This document shows, one piece after another, positions 20,303 to 34,845 of a stretch of DNA of 40,972 nt (positions are counted from its first letter, which is position 1; each line of letters begins with the position of its first letter). The stretch is taken from the NCBI GenBank assembly GCA_001931875.2, contig MSJH02000047.1, positions 1-40,972 of the forward strand, read 5' to 3'. Under the pieces are notes generated by a model. The model saw nothing but the letters and a program-made list of their open reading frames with translations. It made no database searches and was not told where the DNA came from. Source of the stretch: Byssochlamys sp. IMV 00236. Taxonomy: Eukaryota; Ascomycota; Eurotiomycetes; Eurotiales; Thermoascaceae. Position numbers and translations under genes: made by a program.

Positions 20303-21846
20303 ATGAGTTCAACAGAAAAGAATGACACCAAGAAACTCAAGTCCAAATATACCTCACAGTTATCAATGTTGAAAGAACTATTTACAGACTGGACAGAAGA
20401 AGATCTCTTATTTACTCTTCAAGATACGGACGGAGATTTAGAATTAGCAATTGACAGAATTAGCATAGGTATGCACAACACATGGCATAATATTTCACAA
20501 CGGAATAAGCTTATAGATATGGCAATATACTTCAGGGCATGCTAATCAATGGGATGAAGTGAAAACGAAAAAGTCAAAGAAGGAAGTACAAGCAGTATCA
20601 ACAACGACAGCAACAGCTACAAATACAACAACAGCAACAACAACAAATGTGAATAATGGTACAAATAAACCTATACAAGAGAGTACATCACATAAACCAA
20701 GGTCAATGTCTAAGCAACAACAGCCACGATCATCAATTGGCAGAAAACCTCTTGTTCCATGGCAAACGACAACAATGAAGAAACCAACAGTAGATCCATG
20801 GTCAACCCCAGCAAGTCATGATCCATTGAAGGCACCATCGAGTAATAAAAAGCCAAATAGTGCACCAAAGACATGGGCTAGTTTATTGCAAGAGTAAGGG
20901 CTCTTTCTTTTAAATTAAACAGTTGTTGACATTTTTTTGATTCCCAGATCAAACCCTGAACCCGTGACAAAAGACAAAACTGTCAATAATAACAAACAAC
21001 AAGAACAACCAAGATCATGGCTTATGAATGATAATAAAGAAAAGAGTACGACTAAAGATGATCTATCAACACATTTAAGTAAATTAAAGTTGAATGAAGA
21101 AAGGACAGAGATCAAGTAAAGACATGGTTAATGTATAAAATACATCAAATATAAACAAATAATTATTATATAGGCAATCAAGCGTTTTAGATGACTTGTT
21201 TAATTCTGTTAAACCACAGACTGAGAAGACATCATCTCTATTTAACTCGTTGGATTATAGTATTTATGGTGGCCATGATCAACAATATCGTAGTAATACT
21301 ATGGTAATTCATATCTTTCAATTATACAATCCATAGACTAATTGTTATTATTTATAGAATTATTATGACAATCGATCTACTCCTATCCATCCTGTCATTA
21401 CTCCCACCAATGCTATCAACCCTGTCATTCCTGCCGCTACTACCACTACCCCTCCTGTTACAGTAAGTGGTAGCAGTAGCTTATGGAGTGATAAACTGGA
21501 GGCAAACAACTTGTTTTATGACCAACCACCACCACCACCACAACAACAACAACAGCAGCCCATGTATAGTAATGCCTCTCAATTCGGCTACTATATGCCA
21601 GCACCAGCAATAACCAAGTACAATCAAATGTATTTGGAACAACAACAACAACAACAACAGCCTCCACCCTCATTCTTTGCTAACTACAATACATATTATG
21701 ATTTTTATTCAACTGAAAAGAAGCCCCAACAACAACAACAACAACAACAGCAGCAGCAGCAGCCTCAGCAACAACAGCAATCAACTCAGTATTTTAGTAT
21801 GCCAATGTATCCTTATAACCAACAACAACAGTACTGGAGTCAATAA
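20303..21846 (+). CDS. DEF1: DEF1-like CUE-domain, polyglutamine protein
   Basis: Five exons: 20303-20468, 20536-20893, 20948-21115, 21174-21303, 21358-21846; joined 1311 nt, 436 residues. Residues about 18-60 form a CUE domain (LSMLKELFTDWTEEDLLFTL, then DGDLELAIDRI), a ubiquitin-binding fold. The rest is low complexity: Thr/Asn-rich, then Pro and Gln tracts encoded mostly by CAA. A TVDPWSTP segment and short helices are scattered between. In yeast, Def1 is needed for ubiquitin-mediated degradation of stalled RNA polymerase II and is shortened by the proteasome to enter the nucleus. Same domain order here, but the low-complexity part cannot prove orthology. Confidence 0.75.
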
Positions 21847-21861
21847 TAAAAAAGATTTTAT
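21847..21861. terminator. Compact bidirectional 3' end between DEF1-like and NST1
   Basis: Only 15 bp separate the two convergent stop codons. AATAATAAAAAAG on the plus strand and AAATAAAATC on the minus strand both resemble poly(A) signals, so each signal overlaps the stop or tail of the opposite gene. The transcripts must overlap at their 3' ends. Confidence 0.55.
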
Positions 21862-23996
21862 TTAAAATAGTCCTGTGTTATTATTGTTGTTGTTATCGAA
21901 TGCATAATTTGAAGATGAAGTAGAAGGAATATGAGCTGGTATAGAAGATGACCTTGGCCTTAAGTTAAGTAAACGTATAATATATCCTTGTTGCTGATTA
22001 TAAACACATTCAAATTCACTTGATTTCGAATTATTTAATGTTTCGTATAATTCAAGCATATCAATAAACGCTTGCTGAGATTCAGCTAATGCATTCATTG
22101 TCAAATGAACTTGTGCTAATAGTTGATAACTGGGTGTGATTCCATACTTTGTTTCTGTAGCCTCATTCAGCTTTAAATAGGCTTCTTTGGCTTTTGACAG
22201 GATGAACGTACTTCGATCAGCCTATAAAAAAAAAATTAAAAACATGATCAACTTTTGTTTGATAACAATAGTTATAGTTACAATCATATCGCCAAAGAGC
22301 TTTTCATGAACGGCGTCAGATAATGCTGTCCATCCATTTGTCCAGTCTTGATGTATATTTTCATAAGATATACGCCTTTTACTTTTACAGTGATTATCTA
22401 TACACAATGACATCAGCAAAAGCATAAAATGAAAATAAAATGCATATATACCTTGTCCTGAAGATTGTCCAAATAGATAGTTTGTAAAGAATGAGTGTTC
22501 ATTATTCGCTTGCTGATATTGAACAGTTGACGCTTTTCCTTTCATGATCGGGCCACCGATAGGTCCAGCTGCTGAGCTTTTACGTGGTCGTTCAATTGTT
22601 GTGCTTGGGGTATTTAGTGAATTGAGTGATTCTTGTTGTTTTAACTTTTCCTGTCTGGCCTGTTCTTCCCTTTGTCTTTTTTCTTCTTTTCGCTTTTCTT
22701 CCTCTTTCTTCTTTCGTTCCTCTTCCTCCTTTCTCTTTTTCTCTTCTTCTTTCTTCTTTCGCTCTAGTTCTTCCTGTTCTCTTTTTCTCTTTTCTTCTTC
22801 TTTACGTAGTCTTTCCGCTTCTTTTCGTTGCTTTTCAGCTTCCTTTTGCTTCCTTTCCTCTTCTTTACGTTTTCTTTCCAGTTCTTGAAGCTCTTTTAGC
22901 TTGCGTTGCCTTTCTTCCTCTTCCTGCTTCTTTTTAGCTTCCATCTCTAATCGTTCTTGTTCTTGCTTCAACTTCTCTAAACGTTTTGTCTCTCGCTTCT
23001 TTTCGCGTTCACGCTGTTTTTTGAGCTCTCGTTCCTGACGCAGCCGGTCTTCTTCTTCGAGTTCCTCAATCAAACGCCGCTGTCTGTCCTGTGCGACTTT
23101 TTCACGATACGCCTGCATGACGCGTTGCTCAAACATACGGGCGGCAAAAACTTGAAACATCTTTCGTCCTTCTTCCATTCGCTGCTCTTCTGTTTTGAGT
23201 TCCTCGTCCTCATCATCATGTTCGTCGAAATCTTCTTCGGTATCGGCATCATGTATGTCAACCTCATCATACACGTCATCATCGTCTTCACTTTGTAATT
23301 CCCGTTCTCTTTTCAATTTTTGATCAGTGATTTTTTCCATCATTTCTAGGAATTTTCTACCATCATTTTTTATTAAATCGTCGGCAAGGGTGATTACATT
23401 TCCTTCTACTCAAAGTCAATTTTCTAAGGGGGGAAAATATGATGTTTCATCTCACCTTTTACTGTGAGTGTATTCTTTATCTTGATACCAACCTCTTCGT
23501 CACTGCTACTACTGCAACAACTCTCTTCTTCCATATCATCATCAGAGCTGGTATCTTCTTCCTCTTGTTGTTGTTGTTGTTGTTGGAATTGCTGACGACA
23601 AGCATACTTTTCCAGTTCTTCATAATAAGCATCATAAAGTATTTCTAATTCTTCTTCAATGACAGAACTATAAATATATATAAAGTGGTCAACACATCGT
23701 CATTCTCTTTCCCTTTCAATCTACCTCTTTTTACCACACACAGAGCAGTTACAAGTATGCTTCTGTTGTTCCTTCATCCTGCGCAGTACTGTTTCCTTTT
23801 CTATTCTGACCAGTGCTCGTCTTTCTTCTTCACTGAGTTGGATCCAAAATTCTCTAATCTTTTGGCGTTCCTCTGTTTGACTTGTATTATCCCAAATGTC
23901 ATTCTTCTTGCTGCTGCCAGCCTTCTTTTTGGTTCTATTATTTGGCTTTTTGGCAACAGAGGTATTACGCTTCATAGATTTAGCTGGTATAATCAT
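21862..23996 (-). CDS. NST1: Stress response protein NST1
   Basis: Five exons: 23725-23996, 23456-23667, 22452-23405, 22282-22397, 21862-22221; joined 1914 nt, 637 residues. N-terminal basic segment ([10 protein letters not shown]), then [20 protein letters not shown], then the NST1 signature HTCNCSVCG. Next an acidic Glu/Asp-rich part and [20 protein letters not shown] coiled coil of about 170 residues made of Glu, Lys, Arg and Gln follows (roughly 22600-23100). The C-terminal helical part contains KLFGDMI and ends Asn/Ser-rich. Yeast Nst1 modulates salt tolerance and is a component of cytoplasmic RNP bodies. The exon-3 acceptor is the AG at 23406-23407; a nearer one would add a stop. Confidence 0.9.
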
Positions 23997-24228
23997 TGAT
24001 ATAATGAAAGAAATAATAATAATATAAAAAAGAAAGAAAAATAATCATGTGAGCAATGCGCTGGGAATGAATTACCAATGGACTTTTTTTTTTGTAGATT
24101 CCAAAGGGAATTGATTTTTGGGGGGAGAACTAATTTTGCCCAATCAAAAAGTCAATTCAAAGCGTATTAAACTTGCTTTTTTGGCTTTTTCTCTCTCTTT
24201 TTTCTCTTTTTAATTACGCAAAGCAAGA
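23997..24228. promoter_or_regulatory. Divergent promoter region, NST1 / UBC8
   Basis: 232 bp. The side next to UBC8 is pyrimidine-rich (TTTTTCTCTCTCTTTTTTCTC), common for fungal leaders. A CCAATC occurs at about 24139 in the orientation of UBC8. Confidence 0.45.
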
Positions 24229-25050
24229 ATGTCGACACCAAGAAGAAGAATAGAAACAGATGTTATGAAACTGTGAGTTTTGTGTTTGATAGAATGAAAA
24301 TGTTACAAGTTGCTCATTTATACTTGTGCGTAGTTTAATGAGTGACTATGAAGTAACTTTAGTTAATGATAATATGCAAGAGTTTTATGTGCGCTTTCAA
24401 GGACCCAGTGATAGTAAAGCATATAATATGAATCATTACATATGTCATAACACATTTATTATTATAGCTCCTTTTAGTGGTGGTGTTTGGAAGGTTCACG
24501 TCGAACTTCCTGATCAGTATCCTTATAAATCACCAAGCATTGGTTTTATGAATAGGATATTCCATCCAAATATTGATGAAGTGTAAGTAAATTACAGTAG
24601 TAAATACACCCACGCCAACTCTTTTTAATATTAGGAGTGGCTCAGTCTGTTTGGATGTCATCAATCAAACGTGGAGTCCCATGTTTGGTAAAGTTTTTTT
24701 TATTTTTATGCATAAATATAGGCTATAATAATCATTTATATATAGACATGATCAATATATTTGAAGTATTCCTTCCTCAATTACTTCGTTATCCTAATCC
24801 AACAGATCCCTTAAATGGTGAAGCTGCTGCTTTATTAATGAGAGAACCTGCTAAATATGAATTAAAAGTCAAAGGTAATTTCATGATAAATAATGAACGT
24901 GTGACTCATAGACAATATTTTAGATTATGTAGCAAGATATGCCACGAAAGAAGCAGCTGATGCCGCAGCTGAAGAAAGTTCGGATGAGGATGATATGAGT
25001 TCTGTAAACTTTGATTCTTCTGAAGATGAGGCTGCTGGTATGGAATTGTA

Positions 25051-25051
<1 letters not shown>
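24229..25051 (+). CDS. UBC8: Ubiquitin-conjugating enzyme E2 H (UBC8/UBE2H)
   Basis: Six exons: 24229-24272, 24334-24413, 24468-24582, 24635-24687, 24746-24874, 24924-25051; joined 549 nt, 182 residues, about the length of human UBE2H. UBC fold blocks: [32 protein letters not shown], then [15 protein letters not shown] with the catalytic Cys, then [20 protein letters not shown]. The acidic Ser-rich tail ends [10 protein letters not shown], as in UBE2H. It transfers ubiquitin for E3 ligases such as the GID/CTLH complex, which in yeast degrades gluconeogenic enzymes. The start ATG follows a pyrimidine-rich leader. Confidence 0.96.
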
Positions 25052-25087
<36 letters not shown>

Positions 25088-25194
25088 TAAGCATTGCCAT
25101 TTACATAAAAGTCACATTCTATCGTTATTTTTTTATAATTAAACTACCATTGTTTTTTTTATTATTTCTTTTTTTCCTTTGCGCGTTTTAAGCA

Positions 25195-27855
<2,661 letters not shown>

Positions 27856-27911
27856 AAACTCTAATTGTATTTGTAATAAAGAAAAAAAGAAAAAAAAAAA
27901 GCATGCCATGT

Positions 27912-30648
27912 TTAATAGTCCATGCTTTCTGCCTTATTGCCTTGCTGGCTTTGTTGTGAAAAGTAAAAATCAGATATTTGCTCACTCGTTGTTGCATCCT
28001 CGGGCTCCTTATCGTCTCTCACACGAATAAATCGAGGAAAACGAAGCGAGATTCCTTTGGTTTCATCCACTTTGCCTACGCCAGCCATGTAGGTTGGACT
28101 GATACTGAGATCGGCACACTTGACTTCCCACACTTGAACAGGTTCAAACCAGATGTCAGGCTTGGGTGGGCTATCTCCTAGGGTATAAAACCTCCTGGGC
28201 TCTTCTATCACATGGTCTTTGAGCGTATCATAAAATAGCTGCAGGTTTTCTTCAGAGAAACCTGTGCCGAGCTTACAGATCGTCTGATACTCTTCTGTCT
28301 CAGGGTCATAGCAAGCAAGCAGGAACGCACCATAAACAGATGTACGTTTGCCACGTCCGTAGTAAGCACCAATAACTACCAGGTCCATCGAATCACCCAC
28401 GCCGCTCAAGTAGTCCTTTTTGACCTTGAGCCAGTTTCGGGATCGCTTTGATGGTTCGTACGTCGCTTCAGGTCCACTGAACGATTTGACCATCAACCCT
28501 TCACAGTTGCTGGTGATCGACACGTCCAAAAAGGTTTGTATGTCCTCAATATTATTAGAATCCATATGCTTTGCAAAATAAAATTCATTTTCTGTTTCCT
28601 GAAAGGCATCACGCAACTTTTCACGACGCACTTCTAGAGGATCCCGCAACAGAGACTTTCCATTTAAATAGAGGCAGTCAAAGGCAAACACGGCCACGCG
28701 TACCTTGATTTCTTCTTCTTTGACATCTTTACGCTTACGTGTGCTCAGGATTTGGAAAGGTAAGATCTTTTGGGATTCCTTGTCCCAGGCAACAGCTTCA
28801 CAGTCCAATATGAATGTTTCTGTTGTTGGTTTGACCCACTATAGATTACATATAAGCATTCTTTTTATTTCTATAGTATATTTCAGTTGTTACTAACCTT
28901 TTCAATCGCATTCATGATATCTGGATATCTCACAGACATATTTTCAGAGTTACGACTGTACACACGGATTTCTCCATTGGCTAACTTGTGAATCTAGATC
29001 ATGTATTACTTTCATGGGATAGTAAAGTTCATTTCTTACTCACTTGAGCACGTTCACCGTCGTACTTGAATTCACAAGTGAATGTCTGTCCTTCAAATCG
29101 ATCCAATACCTCAGTCAAACTTTTTGTCGGATGAGCAAGCATAGGCTTCAATGGCACACCAGGGTGCATCGTACAGTGATCAAGTAGTTCTTCAACAGGA
29201 TATTTTAATAATGCAGGTACAATATCATCATAGCATGGTAATTGGCTATAAATTGTGTGAGAAAAATAAAGTATTCAAAAAGAAGGGGCTATCTTACTTG
29301 TATACATATTTGACTGTATCAACAGCACTAACGAGTAACTCCTCTTTCTTTGTTGTAGATACTTTGGAGGAACTTAGCTTATGCAGCATCACTGCTTGAG
29401 CAAGCGCAGATAAAACCGTTTGTTCCGCTAAACCTATTCTCAGCTTGCCTTCTAATTGACGAATGATGTATTTTGCTTCATTCTCTTGACATGCTACAAG
29501 TAAACCTTTGATCTTCTCCACTTTTTTACTTTGTGCCTAACAAAAAAAAATGAGTAATGAAGTAAAAGTGTTGATAGAATTCCTTACAGAATGCCCACTA
29601 ATTTTAGCAACCTCCTTCAGTACACGGAATACATGAGATACAGTCAAAGCCTTGGGCTTAAATAGTGTCCTTTGAGATCCTTTGCTTTCCTATAAAGACA
29701 TTAGAAGCCCCTCTCATATACTTCACTTTTTACCCAACCTTTGCAATTGTACCAAGGTCACCTATTTTTGCATACTCTGCCTTGATCTGTTTGGCGCTTC
29801 TACCCGTAGACTCAGCAATGGCTTTAATCAACAACGATTCACCAATACCGAGTTCAAGTCCTTCATAATCGGGACAAAGCTAAGTATAAAAAAAGAATGT
29901 TCATTCTGTGTCGTTTATGAATGATAACAAGAGACTTACCTTGTTAATGCACATGTACAATATCTCCAGTAATCCATCAGGGCGCAGCTGAATGACCTTT
30001 GAGAACAAGCTAACAAGATACTCTGTAATTTCCAATCGTTTGGTCGTGTTTTCGCATTTCTCGAACGTTTTACATAGTACAGCATAAGGAATACTAAGCA
30101 ACGCATTAATAAACAACAACTGTCACTTCCAGACGAACATACGGTGCTTCCTTTTCCCAATTGATATCTGCTTTTTTTATCGTTCCAGTTGTCGCTCTAT
30201 ATATAATGTTTAAATATATATTCAACAAGAAATATATACACTTGAGCTTACAGAATCTGAATGACTGCCTTAGTTTCTTTTTGTTCTTGCTTTTCCTCTT
30301 TTTCCTCAGCAACAGCTTCTTCAATTTCTTTATCAACATCTTGACTATCATCGGCTTCTGTCATCACTACATCCCCACTCTCTGTTCTTGTTTTACTAAC
30401 ATCTTCAGCTCGAATCTTTTTTGTCATTGCTTCCTCCGATTCAGATTCTTCGCTATCTGAGATAATTATCTTTTTACGCTTGCTACCAGCGTCTTGATCT
30501 ACTTTGTCTTCAACTGATTTAGATCCAGTTGAATTCTTTGATTGTGTATTGCCGCCATTAAAAAAGTTGCTGTTCATTAGGTTAAATTCAACGTTCAAAT
30601 AAGACAAGAAATGTACCTTAGAGTCGACTGTTTTTTGGATGAACCCAT
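27912..30648 (-). CDS. CDC9: ATP-dependent DNA ligase I
   Basis: Ten exons: 30617-30648, 30252-30569, 30143-30196, 29940-30093, 29739-29879, 29588-29689, 29298-29536, 29044-29245, 28898-28993, 27912-28838; joined 2265 nt, 754 residues. A PCNA-binding PIP box QSTLSNFF (residues 7-14) opens the protein, followed by an acidic, Lys-rich disordered part. DNA-binding domain includes [11 protein letters not shown] and [20 protein letters not shown]. Adenylation motif [13 protein letters not shown] holds the catalytic Lys at about 407. Later ligase motifs: [26 protein letters not shown] and [10 protein letters not shown]-terminal OB fold ends near [16 protein letters not shown]. Joins Okazaki fragments and completes excision repair. 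Converges on GEM1 with 56 bp between stops. Confidence 0.96.
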
Positions 30649-30766
30649 GATATGACACGAAAAAAAGTGAGAAAGACAGACAAAGAACGCGTTTAAAAAG
30701 TCAGAAATACTTGTCACAGCAGTCAAGATAAATTGACTCTTTTATATGTACATTTTTTTTTTATTA

Positions 30767-31958
30767 TTACTGATTGATCACACGAGGTCTAACCTCAACG
30801 TCTTGCATTTGTCTAATAAAAATGGTATCGGGGGCATGATCACGCTCACCTTCATCAAATGTATAACTGCTCGCTATGGCTAATACAGAGCCATCACGGT
30901 TAAAGGCCAAACTGGCAATTTCATCTGGATAACCAGGAAGTTGCTTAACGCGTTTTCTGTTTACACCATCCCAAACATTGACAATGCAGTCTGATCCACC
31001 CGAAGCAAAGGTACCATATCTGTAAATGATGATTAGTCAAGTTCCCTATAACAGTTGAAATTGAGCTTACATGGGGTGAAAGGCAAGTGCATTCACAGGA
31101 TAAACCACTTCGGTATCGTTAATAGTCTGACGATGTAATTTGAATGCATATCGCTTATCTTCTCGTACAGGTTCAAAGAATTCCAAAGCGACACGACCTT
31201 CGATAGACGAGCACGCAAATCCTTCAGCGCGAGGCATCAATCGAATGCACTTGAGCATATATTTAAGAGTTGTGTCTCGGACTTGCCAGGGCTCCTTCAT
31301 GTTTCTAGTATCGTAAATGTGAATGTGTCTATCTGCCATCGCTACGGCTAATGTATTGTTTAATAAATCCATACTGAACACCTTATTTGGTAAAACTACT
31401 TTCTGCTGGCTTTCTTGGCTGCGTGGATCCCATAGTTGAAGGGTTGTATCCCATGATCCAGTGTATAAGCAATCTATAAGAGTTAGTTTTCATTATCCTT
31501 TTTTTTTAAAAAAAAAAGACTAAAAAGCTTTACTTGTTAACGAACTCCATTCAACGCAGCGTACCCCTCCTCCATGTTCCCCAAGAACTATATCTGTCTT
31601 GGTGTTGAGGTCGTACCTAATGTTGAAAGTAAGTAACTGACTACCCTTCTTGTGCATTATTTACTTTTTCACTTTATGATCAACGCCACCACTGAAAGCA
31701 ACTGAATCATTCATAAAGCAGCAATCCAAGAGAGCTGCTTCATTTTCAAATTTACAAACCAAGTGATTGGCTGCTGTATCATAGAGTCTTAATGTCTATA
31801 CAATACATTAAAAAAAGAACGCGTAAAATAACTGCAGTCACTATTACTTTATCCCATGAAGACGCCAACAGGTATTTCGGATCCTCTTGGTTGAAGCAAA
31901 TGTTTGTGATGCCATCTAAAGGAGGTTCAGCAAGTTCAAATTGATTGGGATCGTTCAT
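30767..31958 (-). CDS. BUB3: Spindle checkpoint WD40 protein BUB3
   Basis: Five exons: 31848-31958, 31665-31795, 31534-31616, 31071-31473, 30767-31019; joined 981 nt, 326 residues, the normal BUB3 length. Starts with the typical PPLDGITNICF and LLASSWDKTLRLYD blades; later GVDHKV, TGSWDTTLQLWDPR, YDTRNMKEPWQVRD and EGRVALEFFEP, then YPVNALAFHP and GSDCIVNVWDG. The EGRVA..F block separates BUB3/RAE1 from other WD40 proteins, and the absence of a RAE1-type N-terminal extension favours BUB3. It brings BUB1 and MAD3/BUBR1 to unattached kinetochores. 118 bp downstream of its stop begins DNA ligase I. Confidence 0.93.
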
Positions 31959-32000
31959 GTTTATTAATGAAAAAGAAAAAGATAAAAAAAAAGAAAAGCT

Positions 32001-32363
32001 TCAACTGTGACTTTGTGGTAAAACTCTCAAGTTTAAAATTTGCTGGGCATGTTCTAACGGATCAACACTATGCGTATTGTCCGTTTGAATGCCCACTGTC
32101 TTTCTGCCAATAAAAGACCTTTTCTTTTTTGAAGGCGCAATGTCTGTTTGAACACCTACTGTCTTTTTGCCAACAAAAAGTCTTTTTTCTCTCAAATGTA
32201 TAATGTCTGTTTCGATATCCACTGTCCTTTTGTCAACAGAACGTCTTCTTTTTCTTAACAAGGACTTTACCAATATGGTGCAATCTATTTCGTCAATGTC
32301 TGTCATGCCATTAAATTTGGCAAGCGCTGCTTCTTGATACGCGTTTTTTGTGTCCTGTTCCAT
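32001..32363 (-). CDS. Small protein with three 21-residue repeats, LC8-motif-like
   Basis: Single exon, 120 residues. Residues 33-53, 54-74 and 75-95 are three tandem 21-residue repeats (63-bp DNA units at 32205-32267, 32142-32204, 32079-32141). Each has a basic part and ends with RTVDIETD, KTVGVQTD or KTVGIQTD. T-x-G-[IV]-Q-T-D resembles the anchor motif bound by dynein light chain LC8 (TQT or GIQVD type); repeats 2 and 3 are the best matches. The N-terminus is helical (AYQEAALAKFNGM), the C-terminus (DPLEHAQQILNLRVLP) too. No family recognised. Its stop is 42 bp upstream of the BUB3 start. Frame and repeat phase are perfect, which argues for real coding. Confidence 0.6.
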   Translation of the reverse strand: MEQDTKNAYQEAALAKFNGMTDIDEIDCTILVKSLLRKRRRSVDKRTVDIETDIIHLREKRLFVGKKTVGVQTDIAPSKKKRSFIGRKTVGIQTDNTHSVDPLEHAQQILNLRVLPQSHS

Positions 32364-32796
32364 GAAGAGTCGTTGAAATTGAAAAATAGAAAACTGAATA
32401 TGGATTGTGACGTTAACTCACTGGCGTTGAATATGACCGGAACAAACACTGTTCAGCAACATCCGACAGAGCATTGGTAATTTTCCCTGCACTGAGATTG
32501 AGTAAAAGATGTGGTATATCTCACTATAATATTAAACCCCTCCTTCTTGTTATCATCAATCTAACTCTAATACAGTAACTCCATATAAAAAGGCTTGTTA
32601 AAAGAGGGAAGAAGCGACAAAACAAACGTCTACGTCATCATTATCCTGCGGTGGTGTGGCAAGTGTTCCCGCATTGATATAGGGTGCACTTAAAATCAGT
32701 TTCTAGATGAACCCCGGCTATTTTTTTGTTGCCGACTAGCAAAAAAATTTACTACCTCTTCCACTTTGTCACTTAACCCCCACTCTTTAATTCACC
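32364..32796. promoter_or_regulatory. Divergent promoter region, repeat protein / QCR6
   Basis: 433 bp between divergent starts. TATAAAAAGG at about 32583 lies some 210 bp before the QCR6 ATG. The last 50 bp before that ATG are C/T-rich. No extra ORF found. Confidence 0.4.
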
Positions 32797-33272
32797 ATGG
32801 GTCTTTCTGAATTCTTTTCCAGCTTTGTTCCTACCGTTTTTGCCGATGAAGAGCCTCAAGAGGAGCAACCTGTTGAGGAACAAGAAGAAGTTGTAGAAGA
32901 AGAAGAAGAAGAAGAAGAAGAACCTGAAGATCCCAAACCTGAAATTATGGAAGGTACGCCCTTTGTAGAAAAATAAGGAAAAAGAAAATTCATAGTTATT
33001 GTAGCCTGTGCCGACCAATGTGCTGCCTTGAAGAAGCACCTCGATGAATGCAATGAACGTGTCGAAAATGGCTCCAGTGAAAACTGTAAGTATTAATGTG
33101 TACTTTAAAGAAAGCGGCTGATACCTTTTGTTCACTAAGGTGTTGAAGAATTCTTTCACTTTATGCACTGTGCTGATGAATGCGTAAGTTTGATTATAGA
33201 CTCATTAGTAAAACCTTTGATTAATTCAATTACTTTTAGGCTGCTCCCAAGATTTTTGCTGCTACCAAATAA
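32797..33272 (+). CDS. QCR6: Cytochrome bc1 complex subunit 6 (hinge protein)
   Basis: Four exons: 32797-32953, 33005-33085, 33140-33183, 33240-33272; joined 315 nt, 104 residues. A very acidic stretch of Glu (residues about 20-45) precedes the hinge domain CADQCAALKKHLDECNERV, then FFHFMHCADECAAPKIF. The Cys pairs and the HFMHCADEC block are diagnostic for QCR6/UQCRH. It binds cytochrome c1 on the intermembrane-space side of respiratory complex III and helps cytochrome c docking. Length and domain match the fungal subunit. Confidence 0.95.
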
Positions 33273-34807
33273 ATAACTTTTTGCTCTAGTATAACAACAA
33301 TAAAAAATAATACAAAGGCAATAGAAGAAAAAGCACATTCTGTTTTTCTTTTTGGTAGATTTTATATAAACACTTACAGTTGCTTCCACACGTCAAAAAA
33401 GAGAGAAGTCAATGTCGGAGTTTAAATATACATTGTACTTAAGTACCATTATCAAGCAGCAAAGTACGAGCCTATTAGATATACACAAAAGGAATGAATG
33501 GCTGGATGTGATATAAAAGAGGATACAAGTGAACACCAGCTGATATAATAACAATTCGCCCAGGTTACCATGAAATTAGAGATTGTTCTATAATCATACC
33601 CAGGGACATTTGGTTCAGGGACTTTGCTATAATTCTAATGTACTGACTTCTGAAACTGAAGACTTTCATTTTTATATTTGGTTCGTAAATGAGGTGTCTT
33701 TTATATTTAACGCAGCATTACACATCGCACCACAATATTAGCACCTGAAAGTAGTATGTGCTCTTTGTTTTAATTCAACTATAGTCCACTGAAAATTTGA
33801 CTGCACAAGTCTCTGTCAGTATAAATAAATCTTGCCTTTCTGTTTGGCTTTAAGTGCATATTTAATCATTCTTCTTGCTGTGACGGACAACCTTCCCTCC
33901 ATGCTTGATCTAAAGTGACATTTACAACTGTTGTAGCATGCTATTGCTTAAAGAGAAAAGTAAGAGGACTATCAGGAAATAGAGAGACACAGCTTGATTT
34001 TATTTTATCGTCCCCTTTGATGTCACAATATAGATTTTGAACTTTGGTTGCTGCATTCTATTGGCAAGTCGGATGGAGTGCAAGTAATATAAATTCGATA
34101 TAGACAGGTAGTCGATCATTCTCAAACTAAAATAGAATGGTTACACATGCTCCATAATGTCTAAAATCTTAAATTCTGAAGAATGATTTACAGTCAATGA
34201 TTGAGTTAAAGATGCTTTCTTGATATTGCGTTACGTAGGCAAGAAGACTATGTTTACCTATTTTGTCATATTCCTAAATCACGCGGAGACGGCGTTAATC
34301 TTATATAGTAATATTCAGCTCTTTTTTAATATCTACTTTGTTAGTCATCGACTTGACTGACATAGACAACAAGGAATCAATAACAATAAAAAAAGAATGT
34401 TTTTATTTACTGCTTTATTCAACCTTACTAATAACATAATTCATGGATATGATTAATGTGTTCGATGTATGCTTATGTTGACTACAATAGACTCATTTGA
34501 AATCAAGATCAGTGGCCAATGAATGTCTTTTAATATCTTGGGGTTGTCAAACAAAGGACAAAACTTAATTTTTTTAATGACAATGCTTACTTGGCACATG
34601 GAGTATAATTGACTTGAGTTACATATGAACACCTTTTAATACACGAGGTTAAGCATTTAGCATTTTGCAGCCTATTCTGAAAAAGTTAATAAAGTTGAAG
34701 CAGGGTGACCAAGTAAACATGAGACTAGTCTTTTTTGAATAGATATATTTTTGCTAATAAGTTATATAGATCTAATTAAAGATTCAAGGACCAATATAAA
34801 GGCTTGT

Positions 34808-34845
<38 letters not shown>

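Noticed and set aside
22544..22937. Ser/Phe-rich open frames on the plus strand
   Set aside because: They are the complement of the Glu/Lys/Arg coiled coil of NST1, an expected compositional shadow.
34811..34840. AG array considered as a regulatory GAGA element
   Set aside because: No gene start nearby; a simple microsatellite is sufficient explanation.
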